Assembly (NCBI GenBank): GCA_030673845.1
Contig: JAUTCQ010000024.1
Coordinates: 1-64,000 of the forward strand
DNA from: Verrucomicrobiota bacterium JB022
Lineage (GTDB): Bacteria > Verrucomicrobiota > Verrucomicrobiia > Opitutales > Oceanipulchritudinaceae
Length of the DNA: 64,000 bases
Direction: 5' to 3'
Part shown: piece by piece, positions 53,234 to 61,652 of the stretch
How the letters are laid out: each line of letters begins with the position of its first letter
Numbering within the stretch: position 1 is the first letter of the stretch
Made by a program: the position numbers and the translations under genes
The notes under the pieces: model-generated
Seen by the model: the letters and a program-made list of their open reading frames with translations, nothing else
Told to the model about the DNA's origin: nothing
Database searches by the model: none

Positions 53234-53971
53234 TCATACCGCCTTCACCATCATCCAGATTGCCATGGCCATCATCAAGAGATTTTCGGTCAGGGAGAGG
53301 AAGCCGAGGGGGACGCTGCTGTCGCCGCCGACGCAGGCGCAATGGAGGTCACGCTTTTCAACATAGACGGCTTTGATGACCGAGATTGCGCCCACCACGC
53401 TGATAAACAAGGCAAGCGGTGCGGCGACCCAAGTAAGCAGACCGGCGATCATGAGCACCCCTGCCCCGCCTTCGACGAAGGCATAGAAATAGGCGTAGGG
53501 CACGTAGCGTTGTGCGAGGATGTCGTATTGCACAAAGCCGGTCGCGTAAGACTGCAAGTCCTGTAGCTTCTGGATACTCAGCGCGCACATGCTGAAGGCG
53601 ATGAACAGCTCAGCCACGCGTATCACGTTCAGTGCACCCAGCATGGCCCAACAGGCCGTCAGCGCCATAAGGAACGTGACGGCAAAGATGGCGATGACGG
53701 GCTGGTAGGTCTCCCCTTCCTTTGGGTCGGGCCCCTTGCCCAAGTGCTCGCGCAGCTCGTCATAGCCGCCGAGGTGCTGACCCTCGATATAGATTTGCGG
53801 CGTCTCGTCCACCCCGTGCTCCTCCTTGAAAGCCTTGTTGGCTTCCATGCTCTCGAGGTGGTGGTCGTTGACGCTATAGCCGTTCCTTTTGAGCAAATCG
53901 AAGGCTTTGAGGCCCCACGGGCATAGGTGGTCGGGCGTGACCATGCGGTAAATGTCGGCTTTCTTCTTCAT
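53234..53971 (-). CDS. glutaredoxin-MauE membrane fusion
   Basis: A 245-residue protein. Residues 1-80 form a glutaredoxin domain with a monothiol-like active site HLCPWG (Cys-Pro-Trp-Gly instead of CPYC), the cis-Pro in VDETPQIYI and GGYDEL. Residues 90-245 are a MauE/DoxX-like membrane domain with about four passes and a CAC motif in a loop (LHCACVGGDSSVPLGFLSL). MauE proteins help disulfide formation in exported proteins. A combined electron-transfer or disulfide role across the membrane is plausible. The ATG at 53971 follows the hydrolase gene by 93 bases. Confidence 0.82.
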   Translation of the reverse strand: MKKKADIYRMVTPDHLCPWGLKAFDLLKRNGYSVNDHHLESMEANKAFKEEHGVDETPQIYIEGQHLGGYDELREHLGKGPDPKEGETYQPVIAIFAVTFLMALTACWAMLGALNVIRVAELFIAFSMCALSIQKLQDLQSYATGFVQYDILAQRYVPYAYFYAFVEGGAGVLMIAGLLTWVAAPLALFISVVGAISVIKAVYVEKRDLHCACVGGDSSVPLGFLSLTENLLMMAMAIWMMVKAV

Positions 53972-54064
53972 CGTTGCACTTCTCCTGTTCTGACGCGCTG
54001 CGTGACCCGCGCCGCCCATGCAGGTCGCAATTTTGGCTCTATTTGCCGGAGGTTATCTGAGCGA

Positions 54065-56236
54065 TCATGGCATGTTCTTCGTTCTTACCGTCCAGTTCGC
54101 ACTACGGCGGACCGGACTGTCCTCGTTTAGCAGCATATCCGATGCCGCGTCCTCACCTTTCAATTGCCAGTCGAGCCACGCCAGCGCCACGCCGGTGAAC
54201 TCGCCTCCGTGCGGCCGGTGGTAGGTACCGCCATGGCCCACATCGAGGCTGGCCAGCACGATCGGCACCTGATCGACCCGCTCGAAGTCATCCACTGCGT
54301 TTTCGTAGGCGATGTCGGAGGGCCCGCCGATGATGTAGAGCACCGGGGCGTGGAAGTCTTCGAGCACGTCCTTGGAGAGCGCGGGCATGCCGGGCAAGGG
54401 GGATGGGTTCGGAAGCACGCCGCTGTTGCAGATGACGCTGGTGCGGATACGTGGATCGCCCGAAATCTCGATTGCCTGCAGCCCACCGCAAGACATCCCC
54501 ATCGCGGCGACCTGCGACGTATCAACCTTGCCGTGATACTGGCTGTCGCGCGCGCCGTTCTGCTGAGTGATCCAGTCGAGCGCATCGAGCAACTGCTGCG
54601 AGGAGGTGGGCCCGCGGGAGGTCTCGTCGCGCACGTCGATCTTGTCCAGCCGACCGATGGCGAGGATCAGGTAACCGTGCGATGCGATCTCGTTGAGGAA
54701 GTTCTTATGCTCCTGCGTGGTGTTGGCACACGCGCCGTTGCCCCACAGCAGAATTGGGAGCTTTTGCTCGCCGCCGAAAGGCTCGAGATTCTCGGGACGA
54801 AAGATCGTCATCCCGGGTAGTCCCGGGTCCTCGGTCACGACAGCCGAGTGAGGGCCCGTGCCGCCTTCCTCGATGTAGACCGCCGCGTCACCGGACGTCT
54901 GCTTCGACTTGGGCTCGGCGGGATCAAACAGAGCGTAGGCCTTCGCCAAAAATTTGGGGTAAAGATCCTCCGCCTCAAACATGTTGGTGTAATACAGGAC
55001 GATCAGGTCCTTCTCGGGGTCGACGATATAGGCGGTCTTGAGCATCCCGCCCCAGGCAAAGGCGGAATCCGAAACCGCGGGCACGGGCTTTTTCTCGGGG
55101 TGCAACTCGAAGCCGAGGCCGAACTGGAAGCCCTTTTCTGCCCCGCTGTTCTCCGGCAGGCGGTTGATCGTCGTCATCAGCTCGACCGTCTCCGGCTTCA
55201 AAATACGGTGCCCGTTGAATTCGCCTTTATTGAGCAGCATCTGGCAAAACTTGGCGTAGTCTTCGATCGGCCCGTTCAAGCCGATGGCGCCCTCGGCATA
55301 GGTTTGCTCTTCGCTGAAGGTGCCTTCGCTATAAATATTCGTGCCGGGCAAGAGCTTTCCATCCACGGCGCGGTAGGCTTTCACAAAGCGCTCGCGATCC
55401 TCTTCGCCATAATACCAGTCGGTCTCGTCCATGCCGAGCGGGTCGAGGATCTTTTCCTTCACATATTCGCGCAGCGGCTGACCGGAAATGCGCTCGACCA
55501 TGTAGGCAAGCATGTTAGTGCTCACGTGGTAATTCCACTGCGTGCCGGGGTCGAAGCCGAGCGGATACTTCACCAGCGAAAGCATTTCTTCTTCGAGGTA
55601 TTTGGCCTCGTAATTTCCGCCGCCGCTATGCTGTCCGGCGGGAACCTTTTCCGGCGAAAAGCCGCCGAAGCCAGCCGGGGCCTCGCCCGCCTTGCGCTCC
55701 GCCATGCGGATCTCCCGGACGAGTCCGGCGCCGAGGCCGGAGGTGTGGCTCATGAGGTGGACAAACGTCACGGGCGTCTTGGCCGGGCGCGTCTCGTAGG
55801 TGCCGTCTGCATGCACCTCCGTCACCACCTGGTCGGGGAACTCCGGCAAATACTTGGAGACCGGGTCGTCGATCGACACCAGCCCCTGCTCCACCAGGGT
55901 CATGAAGGCCACCGTCGTGACGGCCTTCGTTTGCGAAAACAGCACGTAGTAGTCGTCCGTGGTCGCCGGGATTTCGTTCTCCACATCCTTCCAGCCAAAA
56001 GCCTTCTGGTAGACGACATCGCCACCGCGCGCGACAAAACCGACCACGCTGCTCAGCTTTTTCTCGTCCACGAACGACTCCAGCAGCGCGTCGATCTCCT
56101 CGATCTCGGCAGGGGTGACGCCCACCGCTTCCAGGTCGGGCTGATGGTTGAATTCCTGAGGCCCGGCAGCATAGGCGCTGCCGAACAAAAAGCCAACGGC
56201 ACAAGCCGCCGCAAGGCGCATGCTCGAAATCTTCAT
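54065..56236 (-). CDS. exported serine hydrolase: beta-lactamase-type domain fused to alpha/beta hydrolase
   Basis: A 723-residue protein with a signal peptide (MKISSMRLAAACAVGFLFGSAYA). Residues 40-440 are a class C beta-lactamase/esterase-like domain with Ser101-x-x-Lys104 (FSQTKAV), a Tyr motif in WNYHVSTNM, and WGGMLKT near the end. Residues 470-723 are an alpha/beta hydrolase with nucleophile motif GMSCGG, an oxyanion region LLWGNGACANT and a C-terminal His in DVGHGGTYHRPHGG. Two serine hydrolases in one chain suggest ester or amide hydrolysis in the periplasm; the substrate is unknown. The ATG at 56236 starts the signal peptide. Confidence 0.85.
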   Translation of the reverse strand: MKISSMRLAAACAVGFLFGSAYAAGPQEFNHQPDLEAVGVTPAEIEEIDALLESFVDEKKLSSVVGFVARGGDVVYQKAFGWKDVENEIPATTDDYYVLFSQTKAVTTVAFMTLVEQGLVSIDDPVSKYLPEFPDQVVTEVHADGTYETRPAKTPVTFVHLMSHTSGLGAGLVREIRMAERKAGEAPAGFGGFSPEKVPAGQHSGGGNYEAKYLEEEMLSLVKYPLGFDPGTQWNYHVSTNMLAYMVERISGQPLREYVKEKILDPLGMDETDWYYGEEDRERFVKAYRAVDGKLLPGTNIYSEGTFSEEQTYAEGAIGLNGPIEDYAKFCQMLLNKGEFNGHRILKPETVELMTTINRLPENSGAEKGFQFGLGFELHPEKKPVPAVSDSAFAWGGMLKTAYIVDPEKDLIVLYYTNMFEAEDLYPKFLAKAYALFDPAEPKSKQTSGDAAVYIEEGGTGPHSAVVTEDPGLPGMTIFRPENLEPFGGEQKLPILLWGNGACANTTQEHKNFLNEIASHGYLILAIGRLDKIDVRDETSRGPTSSQQLLDALDWITQQNGARDSQYHGKVDTSQVAAMGMSCGGLQAIEISGDPRIRTSVICNSGVLPNPSPLPGMPALSKDVLEDFHAPVLYIIGGPSDIAYENAVDDFERVDQVPIVLASLDVGHGGTYHRPHGGEFTGVALAWLDWQLKGEDAASDMLLNEDSPVRRSANWTVRTKNMP

Positions 56237-56267
56237 GCAAACGTGGGGTAAGGAGTGTTGGGGTGGT

Positions 56268-56314
56268 CGAGCAGACTGACCACAGGGCAAGGTTGGTGCA
56301 GATTAGTCTGCTCG
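56268..56314. repeat. 10-base inverted repeat upstream of the serine hydrolase
   Basis: CGAGCAGACT (56268-56277) and AGTCTGCTCG (56305-56314) pair perfectly around a 27-base spacer, in the 144-base gap between the hydrolase and the HEPN gene. A run of nine G lies further on at 56370-56378, next to the HEPN stop. The repeat may be an operator for the hydrolase, a terminator stem for the HEPN transcript (no T-run seen), or a trace of the insertion that brought in the HEPN/DUF262 pair. Confidence 0.4.
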
Positions 56315-56380
56315 CGAACAGCCTATCCTCCTACATGCGCCCTTTGCAAGGCCGACGCGCCAATGGTGAGGGGGGGGGAA

Positions 56381-57028
56381 CTATTGTCGTAAGAAGACGC
56401 CTTGTAGGACCATGTTCTCCAAATCCGTCGCATAACTGTCCATAGCTTTAATAACAAAATCAACACATTCTTGAGAAAAGTCCTCTTCGGGCTCGAAAAA
56501 CTCTCCATGTGCAATCTGACATCTGTAGCGAACGAGGTCATTCATAAACGGTCCCCATGTTGCCCATCGAGAAGCGAAATCTATACCAACACTGATACAA
56601 ATATCCGCAAACACTTCTGCATTAAGATTAGATTCTGTATCTATAAGCTGGCTAGCATCAGCACTACAATTAAAATCACGACAATCAACCAAGCGAGATA
56701 CGACTGCGAGATGGGGATTAATTCTTCGGGTCGCGCCTTGAGCAACAAGAAGTTCCTGGCGGCATACGAGCGCTTGGAGATTCGCTGCAAGAGAGGAAAA
56801 AGGTCGAGATTTTGAAAAAATGCACTTCAGGTATGCGATAGAAGCATTTTTCACAAAGCCTTCCCAGTGCGCATATGAAAATACTATTGCATTTCTTCTC
56901 TCACGTATTTTTGGATCTCGCGAAGAGATTTTTGCTAAAGCATTCGCAATAGAAGTTAGCTCGACACGCCTCCATGCGCGCTCGCCAGCGAGATAATCAA
57001 TCAACTCACTCGCTCCGCGAATCTTCAT
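56381..57028 (-). CDS. MAE_28990/MAE_18760-like HEPN nuclease
   Basis: A 215-residue protein with the features of the MAE_28990/MAE_18760 HEPN-like family: N-terminal helix ELIDYLAGERAWRRVELTSI, the conserved SYAHWEGFVKNA, and the HEPN catalytic motif R169-x4-H174 (RYRCQIAHGE). HEPN proteins of this kind are predicted or shown RNases in toxin and defence systems. The ATG at 57028 overlaps the DUF262 stop as ATGA and fits the family start; an ATG at 57040 would give a 16-base overlap. Base composition is much lower in G+C than the flanking genes. Target and trigger are unknown. Confidence 0.85.
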   Translation of the reverse strand: MKIRGASELIDYLAGERAWRRVELTSIANALAKISSRDPKIRERRNAIVFSYAHWEGFVKNASIAYLKCIFSKSRPFSSLAANLQALVCRQELLVAQGATRRINPHLAVVSRLVDCRDFNCSADASQLIDTESNLNAEVFADICISVGIDFASRWATWGPFMNDLVRYRCQIAHGEFFEPEEDFSQECVDFVIKAMDSYATDLENMVLQGVFLRQ

Positions 57029-58131
57029 TTTTGAATCCATTTACGACCAAACTCAATGGTTTCCGGTATGCGAGTTGAGGCACGGACCCCGGAACCCACA
57101 AAGGGCTGATTCTTCAACTCATCCCAAAGCGCTTTATGCTTATCTTTGAAGCGAGCACCATCTGGTAAACTTCTCCCTTGCAACAACTCGTAGCCCAAGC
57201 TCACTGCCACAACTTCAAATAACGATCTCAAAAGAGGACCCACGTACTTCCTCCTAGATGCATCATAGCGCCTGAAGGCGTTATCCCCCAGATGTTCAGC
57301 TAAAAACTCAAAGCTCTCATTAAACGCAAGTTGAACTGCTGTTCGTTTAAAGTGCGAGTCGTTTGCATGCCTAACCACTTCTTCATTTAAATAAGAGCCG
57401 AGCTCTGATATGCTCTGTAGCTCCGCTGGATCCCTCAGAAGAAACACCATGAAACGTGTGACGAGTTCGAGATCAAAAGCTTCCTCTTGAGCGCGATCCG
57501 TCAGGGTCAGCGTGCTCTGAAAATGCACATTCTCTCCTAAACTCTTAAACCATTCAAAAAATGCGGGGTCCGCCATCACAAGAAGGCAGTTGCGAACCTC
57601 TTGCTCCGTTGCCTGAGCACCCCCAGTGTTTAATCGCTGAAAGACTTCAAACTTAACATCCACCTCACTGGTGCTTCGAACAATGTTAACGTCAAGGCGT
57701 GCGCGCTTGATCTTAATTTTGACGGCCTCTGGCAAATCAAACAATGGGTCGTCAGCATCCCACTTTCGTCCCTCAAAGTCTGGTAGATAATGCGTTCGGG
57801 TCAACACTAAAGCTGGCCTCAGCACCCCATCCTTATCTTTAAGCTGCCCCATCACCTCCAATATTGTTGACAAGCGTTGCACTCCATCAATCACATCCCA
57901 CTTAGAGTCACCTCGTTCCGCTACAAACACTGGAGGGACAGGAATACCTAAGACTAATGACTCTATCAGGCGGGTTTTTTGTTCCGGGCTCCAGCGAAAA
58001 AAACGCTGGAAGGCTGGATGCAACTCTAGCTCTCCATCAGCATACATTGCAGCAGCTTCGCTGACTGACATCGAGTAAGACTGAGTGCTTACAACTTTCG
58101 AGTTCTGCCTAATCTGATCTTCAAGACTCAT
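57025..58131 (-). CDS. DUF262 (ParB/GmrS-like) domain protein
   Basis: A 368-residue protein whose N-terminal 110 residues match DUF262, a ParB-like NTPase/nuclease fold found in GmrSD type IV restriction enzymes: FQRFFRWSPEQKTRLIESLV, GIPVPPVFV and VIDGVQRLSTI (DGxQR at 82-86). The rest is helical without a recognisable DUF1524 HNH nuclease. It is followed by the HEPN gene in a four-base overlap, so the nuclease role of the missing DUF1524 may be taken by HEPN. Low G+C (38% and 47% in two lines counted, against 68% in alaS) suggests recent transfer. Confidence 0.88.
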   Translation of the reverse strand: MSLEDQIRQNSKVVSTQSYSMSVSEAAAMYADGELELHPAFQRFFRWSPEQKTRLIESLVLGIPVPPVFVAERGDSKWDVIDGVQRLSTILEVMGQLKDKDGVLRPALVLTRTHYLPDFEGRKWDADDPLFDLPEAVKIKIKRARLDVNIVRSTSEVDVKFEVFQRLNTGGAQATEQEVRNCLLVMADPAFFEWFKSLGENVHFQSTLTLTDRAQEEAFDLELVTRFMVFLLRDPAELQSISELGSYLNEEVVRHANDSHFKRTAVQLAFNESFEFLAEHLGDNAFRRYDASRRKYVGPLLRSLFEVVAVSLGYELLQGRSLPDGARFKDKHKALWDELKNQPFVGSGVRASTRIPETIEFGRKWIQK

Positions 58132-58242
58132 AGAGTCATTTTTTCCCTCCCACTATTAATCTGCAAGCCTATTTGGGTGCCCCTCCCCCACCTTTCCCCC
58201 TTGCCAACGAGCGCCCGGCTTGCCAGCCTGAGACCTTTTGCC
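58132..58242. promoter_or_regulatory. divergent gap between DUF262 and alaS
   Basis: A 111-base region that must hold the alaS promoter and that of the DUF262-HEPN pair. On the minus strand GGGAGGG lies 15 bases before the DUF262 start. The alaS side is a C-rich tract with no visible ribosome-binding sequence or clear -10. No T-box or other riboswitch is seen. Confidence 0.3.
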
Positions 58243-60981
58243 ATGACGTCTGCCGAAGTCCGCCAATCTTTCCTGGATTTCTTTGCCAGCAAGCAACACG
58301 AGATCGTGCCCTCGGCCTCGCTGCTGCCGACCGCGCCGAATCTGCTGTTTACGAACGCGGGGATGAACCAGTTCGTGCCCTACTTCCTGGGTGATCGCCA
58401 GGCCCCCTACAATCGGGCGGCGGACACGCAGAAGTGCATCCGCGCGGGCGGCAAGCACAACGACCTCGACGATGTGGGCTTCGACGCCTACCACCAGACG
58501 TTTTTCGAGATGCTGGGCAACTGGTCGTTTGGCGACTACTTCAAGAAGGAGGCGCTCGAATGGTCGTGGGAGCTGCTGACCAAGATTTGGGGCTTCCCGG
58601 CCGAGCGCCTGTATGCGACCGTCTACATGCCCAAGGATGGCGACCCGGCCGATTTCGACCAGGAGGCCTACGACGTGTGGGCGGGCATCTTTGAGCGCGC
58701 CGGGCTGGACCCGAAGAAGCACATCAAATACGGCGGCAAGAAGGACAATTTCTGGATGATGGGCGACACGGGCCCCTGCGGCCCCTGCTCCGAGATCCAC
58801 ATGGACCTGACGGCCGAAAACAAGGGCGAACAGGTCAACGCCGACAGCCCGTGGTGCATCGAGCTGTGGAACAACGTGTTCATCCAGTTCAACGCGACCG
58901 AAACGGGCGACTTTGTGCCGCTGAAGGCCAAGCACGTCGACACGGGCATGGGTTTTGAGCGCGTCGCCGGCATCATCGCGACGACCAAGGGTTTCAAGGA
59001 ATACAAGGTCCCGCCGAGCAATTACAATGCGGACCTGTTCGAGCCGATCTTCCGCAAGATCACCGAGCTGAGCGGTCGCACCTACGACCGCACGCTGCCG
59101 GTCGACCCGAAGCACCCGACGGAAGTGGAGATGAAGGACATCGTCTTCCGCGTGCTGGCCGACCACATCCGCTGCCTCTGCTGCGCCATCGCCGACGGCA
59201 TCCTGCCGGGCAACGAGGGTCGCAACTACGTGCTGCGCCGCATCTTGCGCCGCGCGGTGATGTATGGCCGTCGTCTGGAGTTGAAGGCCGGTTTCTTTAC
59301 GGAGCTGGTCGATCCGGTGGTGCAGACCCTTGGCGGCGTCTTCCCGGAGCTGAACGAGCGCCAGGACATGATCCGCAAGGTGATCGCGAGCGAGGAAACC
59401 GCCTTCGACCGCACGCTCGACCGCGGCATGGCCGAGTTTGCCAAGATGACCGAAGGCCAGAGCGAAGTCAGCGGCGTGCAGGCCTTTACACTTTACGACA
59501 CCTACGGCTTCCCGCTCGACCTGACCCAGATCATCGCGGGCGAGCGCGGCCTGAAGGTCGATACGTCAGGCTTTGAGGTGGAGATGGAGAAGCAGCGCGA
59601 GCGGGCCCGGGCCAACCAGAAGAAGGAAATCGTCCGCGTGACCGACGATTCGAGCGCCAAGGCCACGCCGTTCGTGGGTTACGACCCGCTGCAGTGGCGC
59701 CAGCTCGACGCCCAAGTGCTCGACGTAGTGAAAAACGGCGACCGCACCTTCCTCGTCTTTGCCCGCACCCCTTTCTATGCGGAAATGGGCGGCCAGGTCG
59801 GCGACCGTGGCGAGGCCCGCATCGGCGGCCAGACGGTCAAGATCCTCGATACGCAAAAGGACAGCGGCGGCACCTTCCTGCACGAGGTCGAACTCGACGC
59901 AGCGACGGCTGCGCAGGCGGAGTCCTGGATCGGCCAGTCGGCCCTGTTGAGCCTTGACCTGCCCAACCGCCACCAGATCCAGCGCCACCACAGCGCCACG
60001 CACATCCTGCACTGGGCCTTGCGCACGGTGTTGGGCGACCACGTGCACCAGGCGGGCTCTTACGTGGGCCCCGACCGCCTGCGTTTCGACTTTGCCCACT
60101 TCGAGGCGATCAAGCCGGAGCAACTGGCCGAGATCGAGCGCCTTTGCAACGAGAAGATCCTCAGCAACGACTCGGTGCGCTGGTACGAAATTGCGTTCGA
60201 CCAAAAGCCGGCGGACGTCGTGGCCTTCTTTGGCGACAAATACGGCGACCGCGTGCGCGTGGTCGAGATCGGCGGCACGGTGTCGGTCGAAGCGGCCGGC
60301 CAATCCTACGAGCTGACGGATCGTCCCGAAGGCGGCTGGTCGGCGGAGCTTTGCGGCGGCACGCACGTGCAGGCCACGGGCGAGATCGGTTTGCTGAAGG
60401 TCCTCGCCGACAGCGCAGTGAGCGCCGGCACGCGCCGGATTGAAGCCGTGGCCGGTGAAGCCGCGCTCCGGCTGGCCAACGACCGCTGGAATCTGGTCGA
60501 CGGCCTCGCCAAGCGTTTTTCGAGCAAGCCGAGCGAAGTCGAAGGCCGCGTGCTGGATCTGCAGGACCGCCTCGCCCAAACCGAGCGCGAGCTGAAGCAA
60601 CTGCGCGCCAAGGCCGCGGCCGGTCAAGCCGAAGAGCTGCTGAGCCTGGCCAAGGATAAGGACGGCCTGAGCGTGCTCGCGGTGGTGCTGGAAGTTGGCA
60701 ACCCGAACGAGCTGCGCGAGCTGGGCGCCAAGATCCACCAGAAGATGCAGAACGGCCTCCTCGTGGCGGCCAGCGTCTTCGGCCCCAAGGTGACCGTCTG
60801 TGCATTCGCCTCCGACGCCGCGATCAAGGCGGGCTTCAAGGCGGGCGACATCATCCGCGACTTGACGAACGAACTCGGTGGCAAGGGCGGCGGCAAGCCC
60901 GACTTTGCCATGGGCGGCGGCACCGAACCGGGTCAGCTCGGGGGAGTGCTTGCCAAGTGGCAGGCCAAGGTGGTCGACTAA
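58243..60981 (+). CDS. alaS: alanyl-tRNA synthetase
   Basis: A 912-residue class II aminoacyl-tRNA synthetase. The catalytic core starts at RQSFLDFFASKQHEIVPSASLLP, with the TNAGMNQFVPYFLG and GGKHNDLDDVGFDAYHQTFFEMLGNWSFGDYFK blocks. The editing domain zinc ligands are HHSATHILH and CGGTHVQATGEIG. A C-terminal coiled region and DHHA1 domain end in the family GGGxxxxAxGGG-like KGGGKPDFAMGGG. Length is slightly above the usual 875. The ATG at 58243 matches the family; upstream in-frame codons lie in the promoter gap. Its stop overlaps that of the convergent TetR gene by four bases. Confidence 0.97.
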   Translation: MTSAEVRQSFLDFFASKQHEIVPSASLLPTAPNLLFTNAGMNQFVPYFLGDRQAPYNRAADTQKCIRAGGKHNDLDDVGFDAYHQTFFEMLGNWSFGDYFKKEALEWSWELLTKIWGFPAERLYATVYMPKDGDPADFDQEAYDVWAGIFERAGLDPKKHIKYGGKKDNFWMMGDTGPCGPCSEIHMDLTAENKGEQVNADSPWCIELWNNVFIQFNATETGDFVPLKAKHVDTGMGFERVAGIIATTKGFKEYKVPPSNYNADLFEPIFRKITELSGRTYDRTLPVDPKHPTEVEMKDIVFRVLADHIRCLCCAIADGILPGNEGRNYVLRRILRRAVMYGRRLELKAGFFTELVDPVVQTLGGVFPELNERQDMIRKVIASEETAFDRTLDRGMAEFAKMTEGQSEVSGVQAFTLYDTYGFPLDLTQIIAGERGLKVDTSGFEVEMEKQRERARANQKKEIVRVTDDSSAKATPFVGYDPLQWRQLDAQVLDVVKNGDRTFLVFARTPFYAEMGGQVGDRGEARIGGQTVKILDTQKDSGGTFLHEVELDAATAAQAESWIGQSALLSLDLPNRHQIQRHHSATHILHWALRTVLGDHVHQAGSYVGPDRLRFDFAHFEAIKPEQLAEIERLCNEKILSNDSVRWYEIAFDQKPADVVAFFGDKYGDRVRVVEIGGTVSVEAAGQSYELTDRPEGGWSAELCGGTHVQATGEIGLLKVLADSAVSAGTRRIEAVAGEAALRLANDRWNLVDGLAKRFSSKPSEVEGRVLDLQDRLAQTERELKQLRAKAAAGQAEELLSLAKDKDGLSVLAVVLEVGNPNELRELGAKIHQKMQNGLLVAASVFGPKVTVCAFASDAAIKAGFKAGDIIRDLTNELGGKGGGKPDFAMGGGTEPGQLGGVLAKWQAKVVD

Positions 60982-61586
60982 TCGCGCGCCAGCAGGTCTT
61001 CAATGACTTGCTGCAATTCAGCTTTCGCTTCTTCGGGCGAAAGCTCCTTGTTTGCGGCGGCATGGGATAACCCCTCCGCCGCTCCCAGCATGGCATACAT
61101 TCCTGCCATGCCGACGGCACCGGCTTTTGCCACGGCGTCCAGCGCCCGCTTGCAGAGGTGCAAAAAGTCGTGGTCCGACTGGCGCTTGACCGCCTCCAGT
61201 TCCGGCGAGGTGCCGAGCGCGGCCACGAGGCCCGGAATTTCTTGGGCCTGCGCCATCACGCAATCGACGTAGCCGACCGCAATGACCTTCGCAACGCCCT
61301 TCGGTGTAGGGGCTCCCTGCTCGAGCGCGGTTTCGATCAAGCGGGTCTGCCGCACGTCGAATTCTCGATAGAGCTCGATCAACAAGCCGGTGCGGCTTTC
61401 GAAGTGGTTATAGGCCAGCGGCTTGGTCACTCCCGCTTCAGCCGCGACTTGCGCGAGGCTGAGGGCTTCCGTGCCTTGCTGGCGAATCAGGCGCCAGGCC
61501 ACATCGAGCAGTTGTCGATGGCGCTCATCCCAGGACAGGCGTTTCCGGGCCCCGGCTTCGTCGATGAAGTTGGAGTCGCTTGACAT
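60978..61586 (-). CDS. TetR-family transcriptional regulator
   Basis: A 202-residue repressor-type protein. The N-terminal HTH reads SLAQVAAEAGVTKPLAYNHFESRTGLL (about 43-69), and the rest is a helical ligand-binding domain with no diagnostic motif. It starts divergently to a flavodoxin-like NAD(P)H oxidoreductase, and two tandem palindromes begin two bases upstream of its own start. It likely represses itself and the oxidoreductase. The inducer is unknown, but a quinone or electrophile would fit the target. Confidence 0.92.
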   Translation of the reverse strand: MSSDSNFIDEAGARKRLSWDERHRQLLDVAWRLIRQQGTEALSLAQVAAEAGVTKPLAYNHFESRTGLLIELYREFDVRQTRLIETALEQGAPTPKGVAKVIAVGYVDCVMAQAQEIPGLVAALGTSPELEAVKRQSDHDFLHLCKRALDAVAKAGAVGMAGMYAMLGAAEGLSHAAANKELSPEEAKAELQQVIEDLLARD

Positions 61587-61587
61587 A

Positions 61588-61614
61588 TTACCGACGGTAA
61601 CTTACTTTAGGTAA
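61588..61614. promoter_or_regulatory. tandem palindromic operator, probable TetR binding site
   Basis: TTACCGACGGTAA (61588-61600) is a perfect 13-base palindrome. A second 13-base element TTACTTTAGGTAA (61602-61614) shares its outer TTAC/GTAA and follows after one base, so centres are 14 bases apart. They sit in the 66-base gap between the divergent TetR and oxidoreductase genes, where two regulator dimers could block both promoters. Confidence 0.7.
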
Positions 61615-61652
61615 CTTTATATCCACTTGAATCTTTTTCAAGCGCCCTATCC

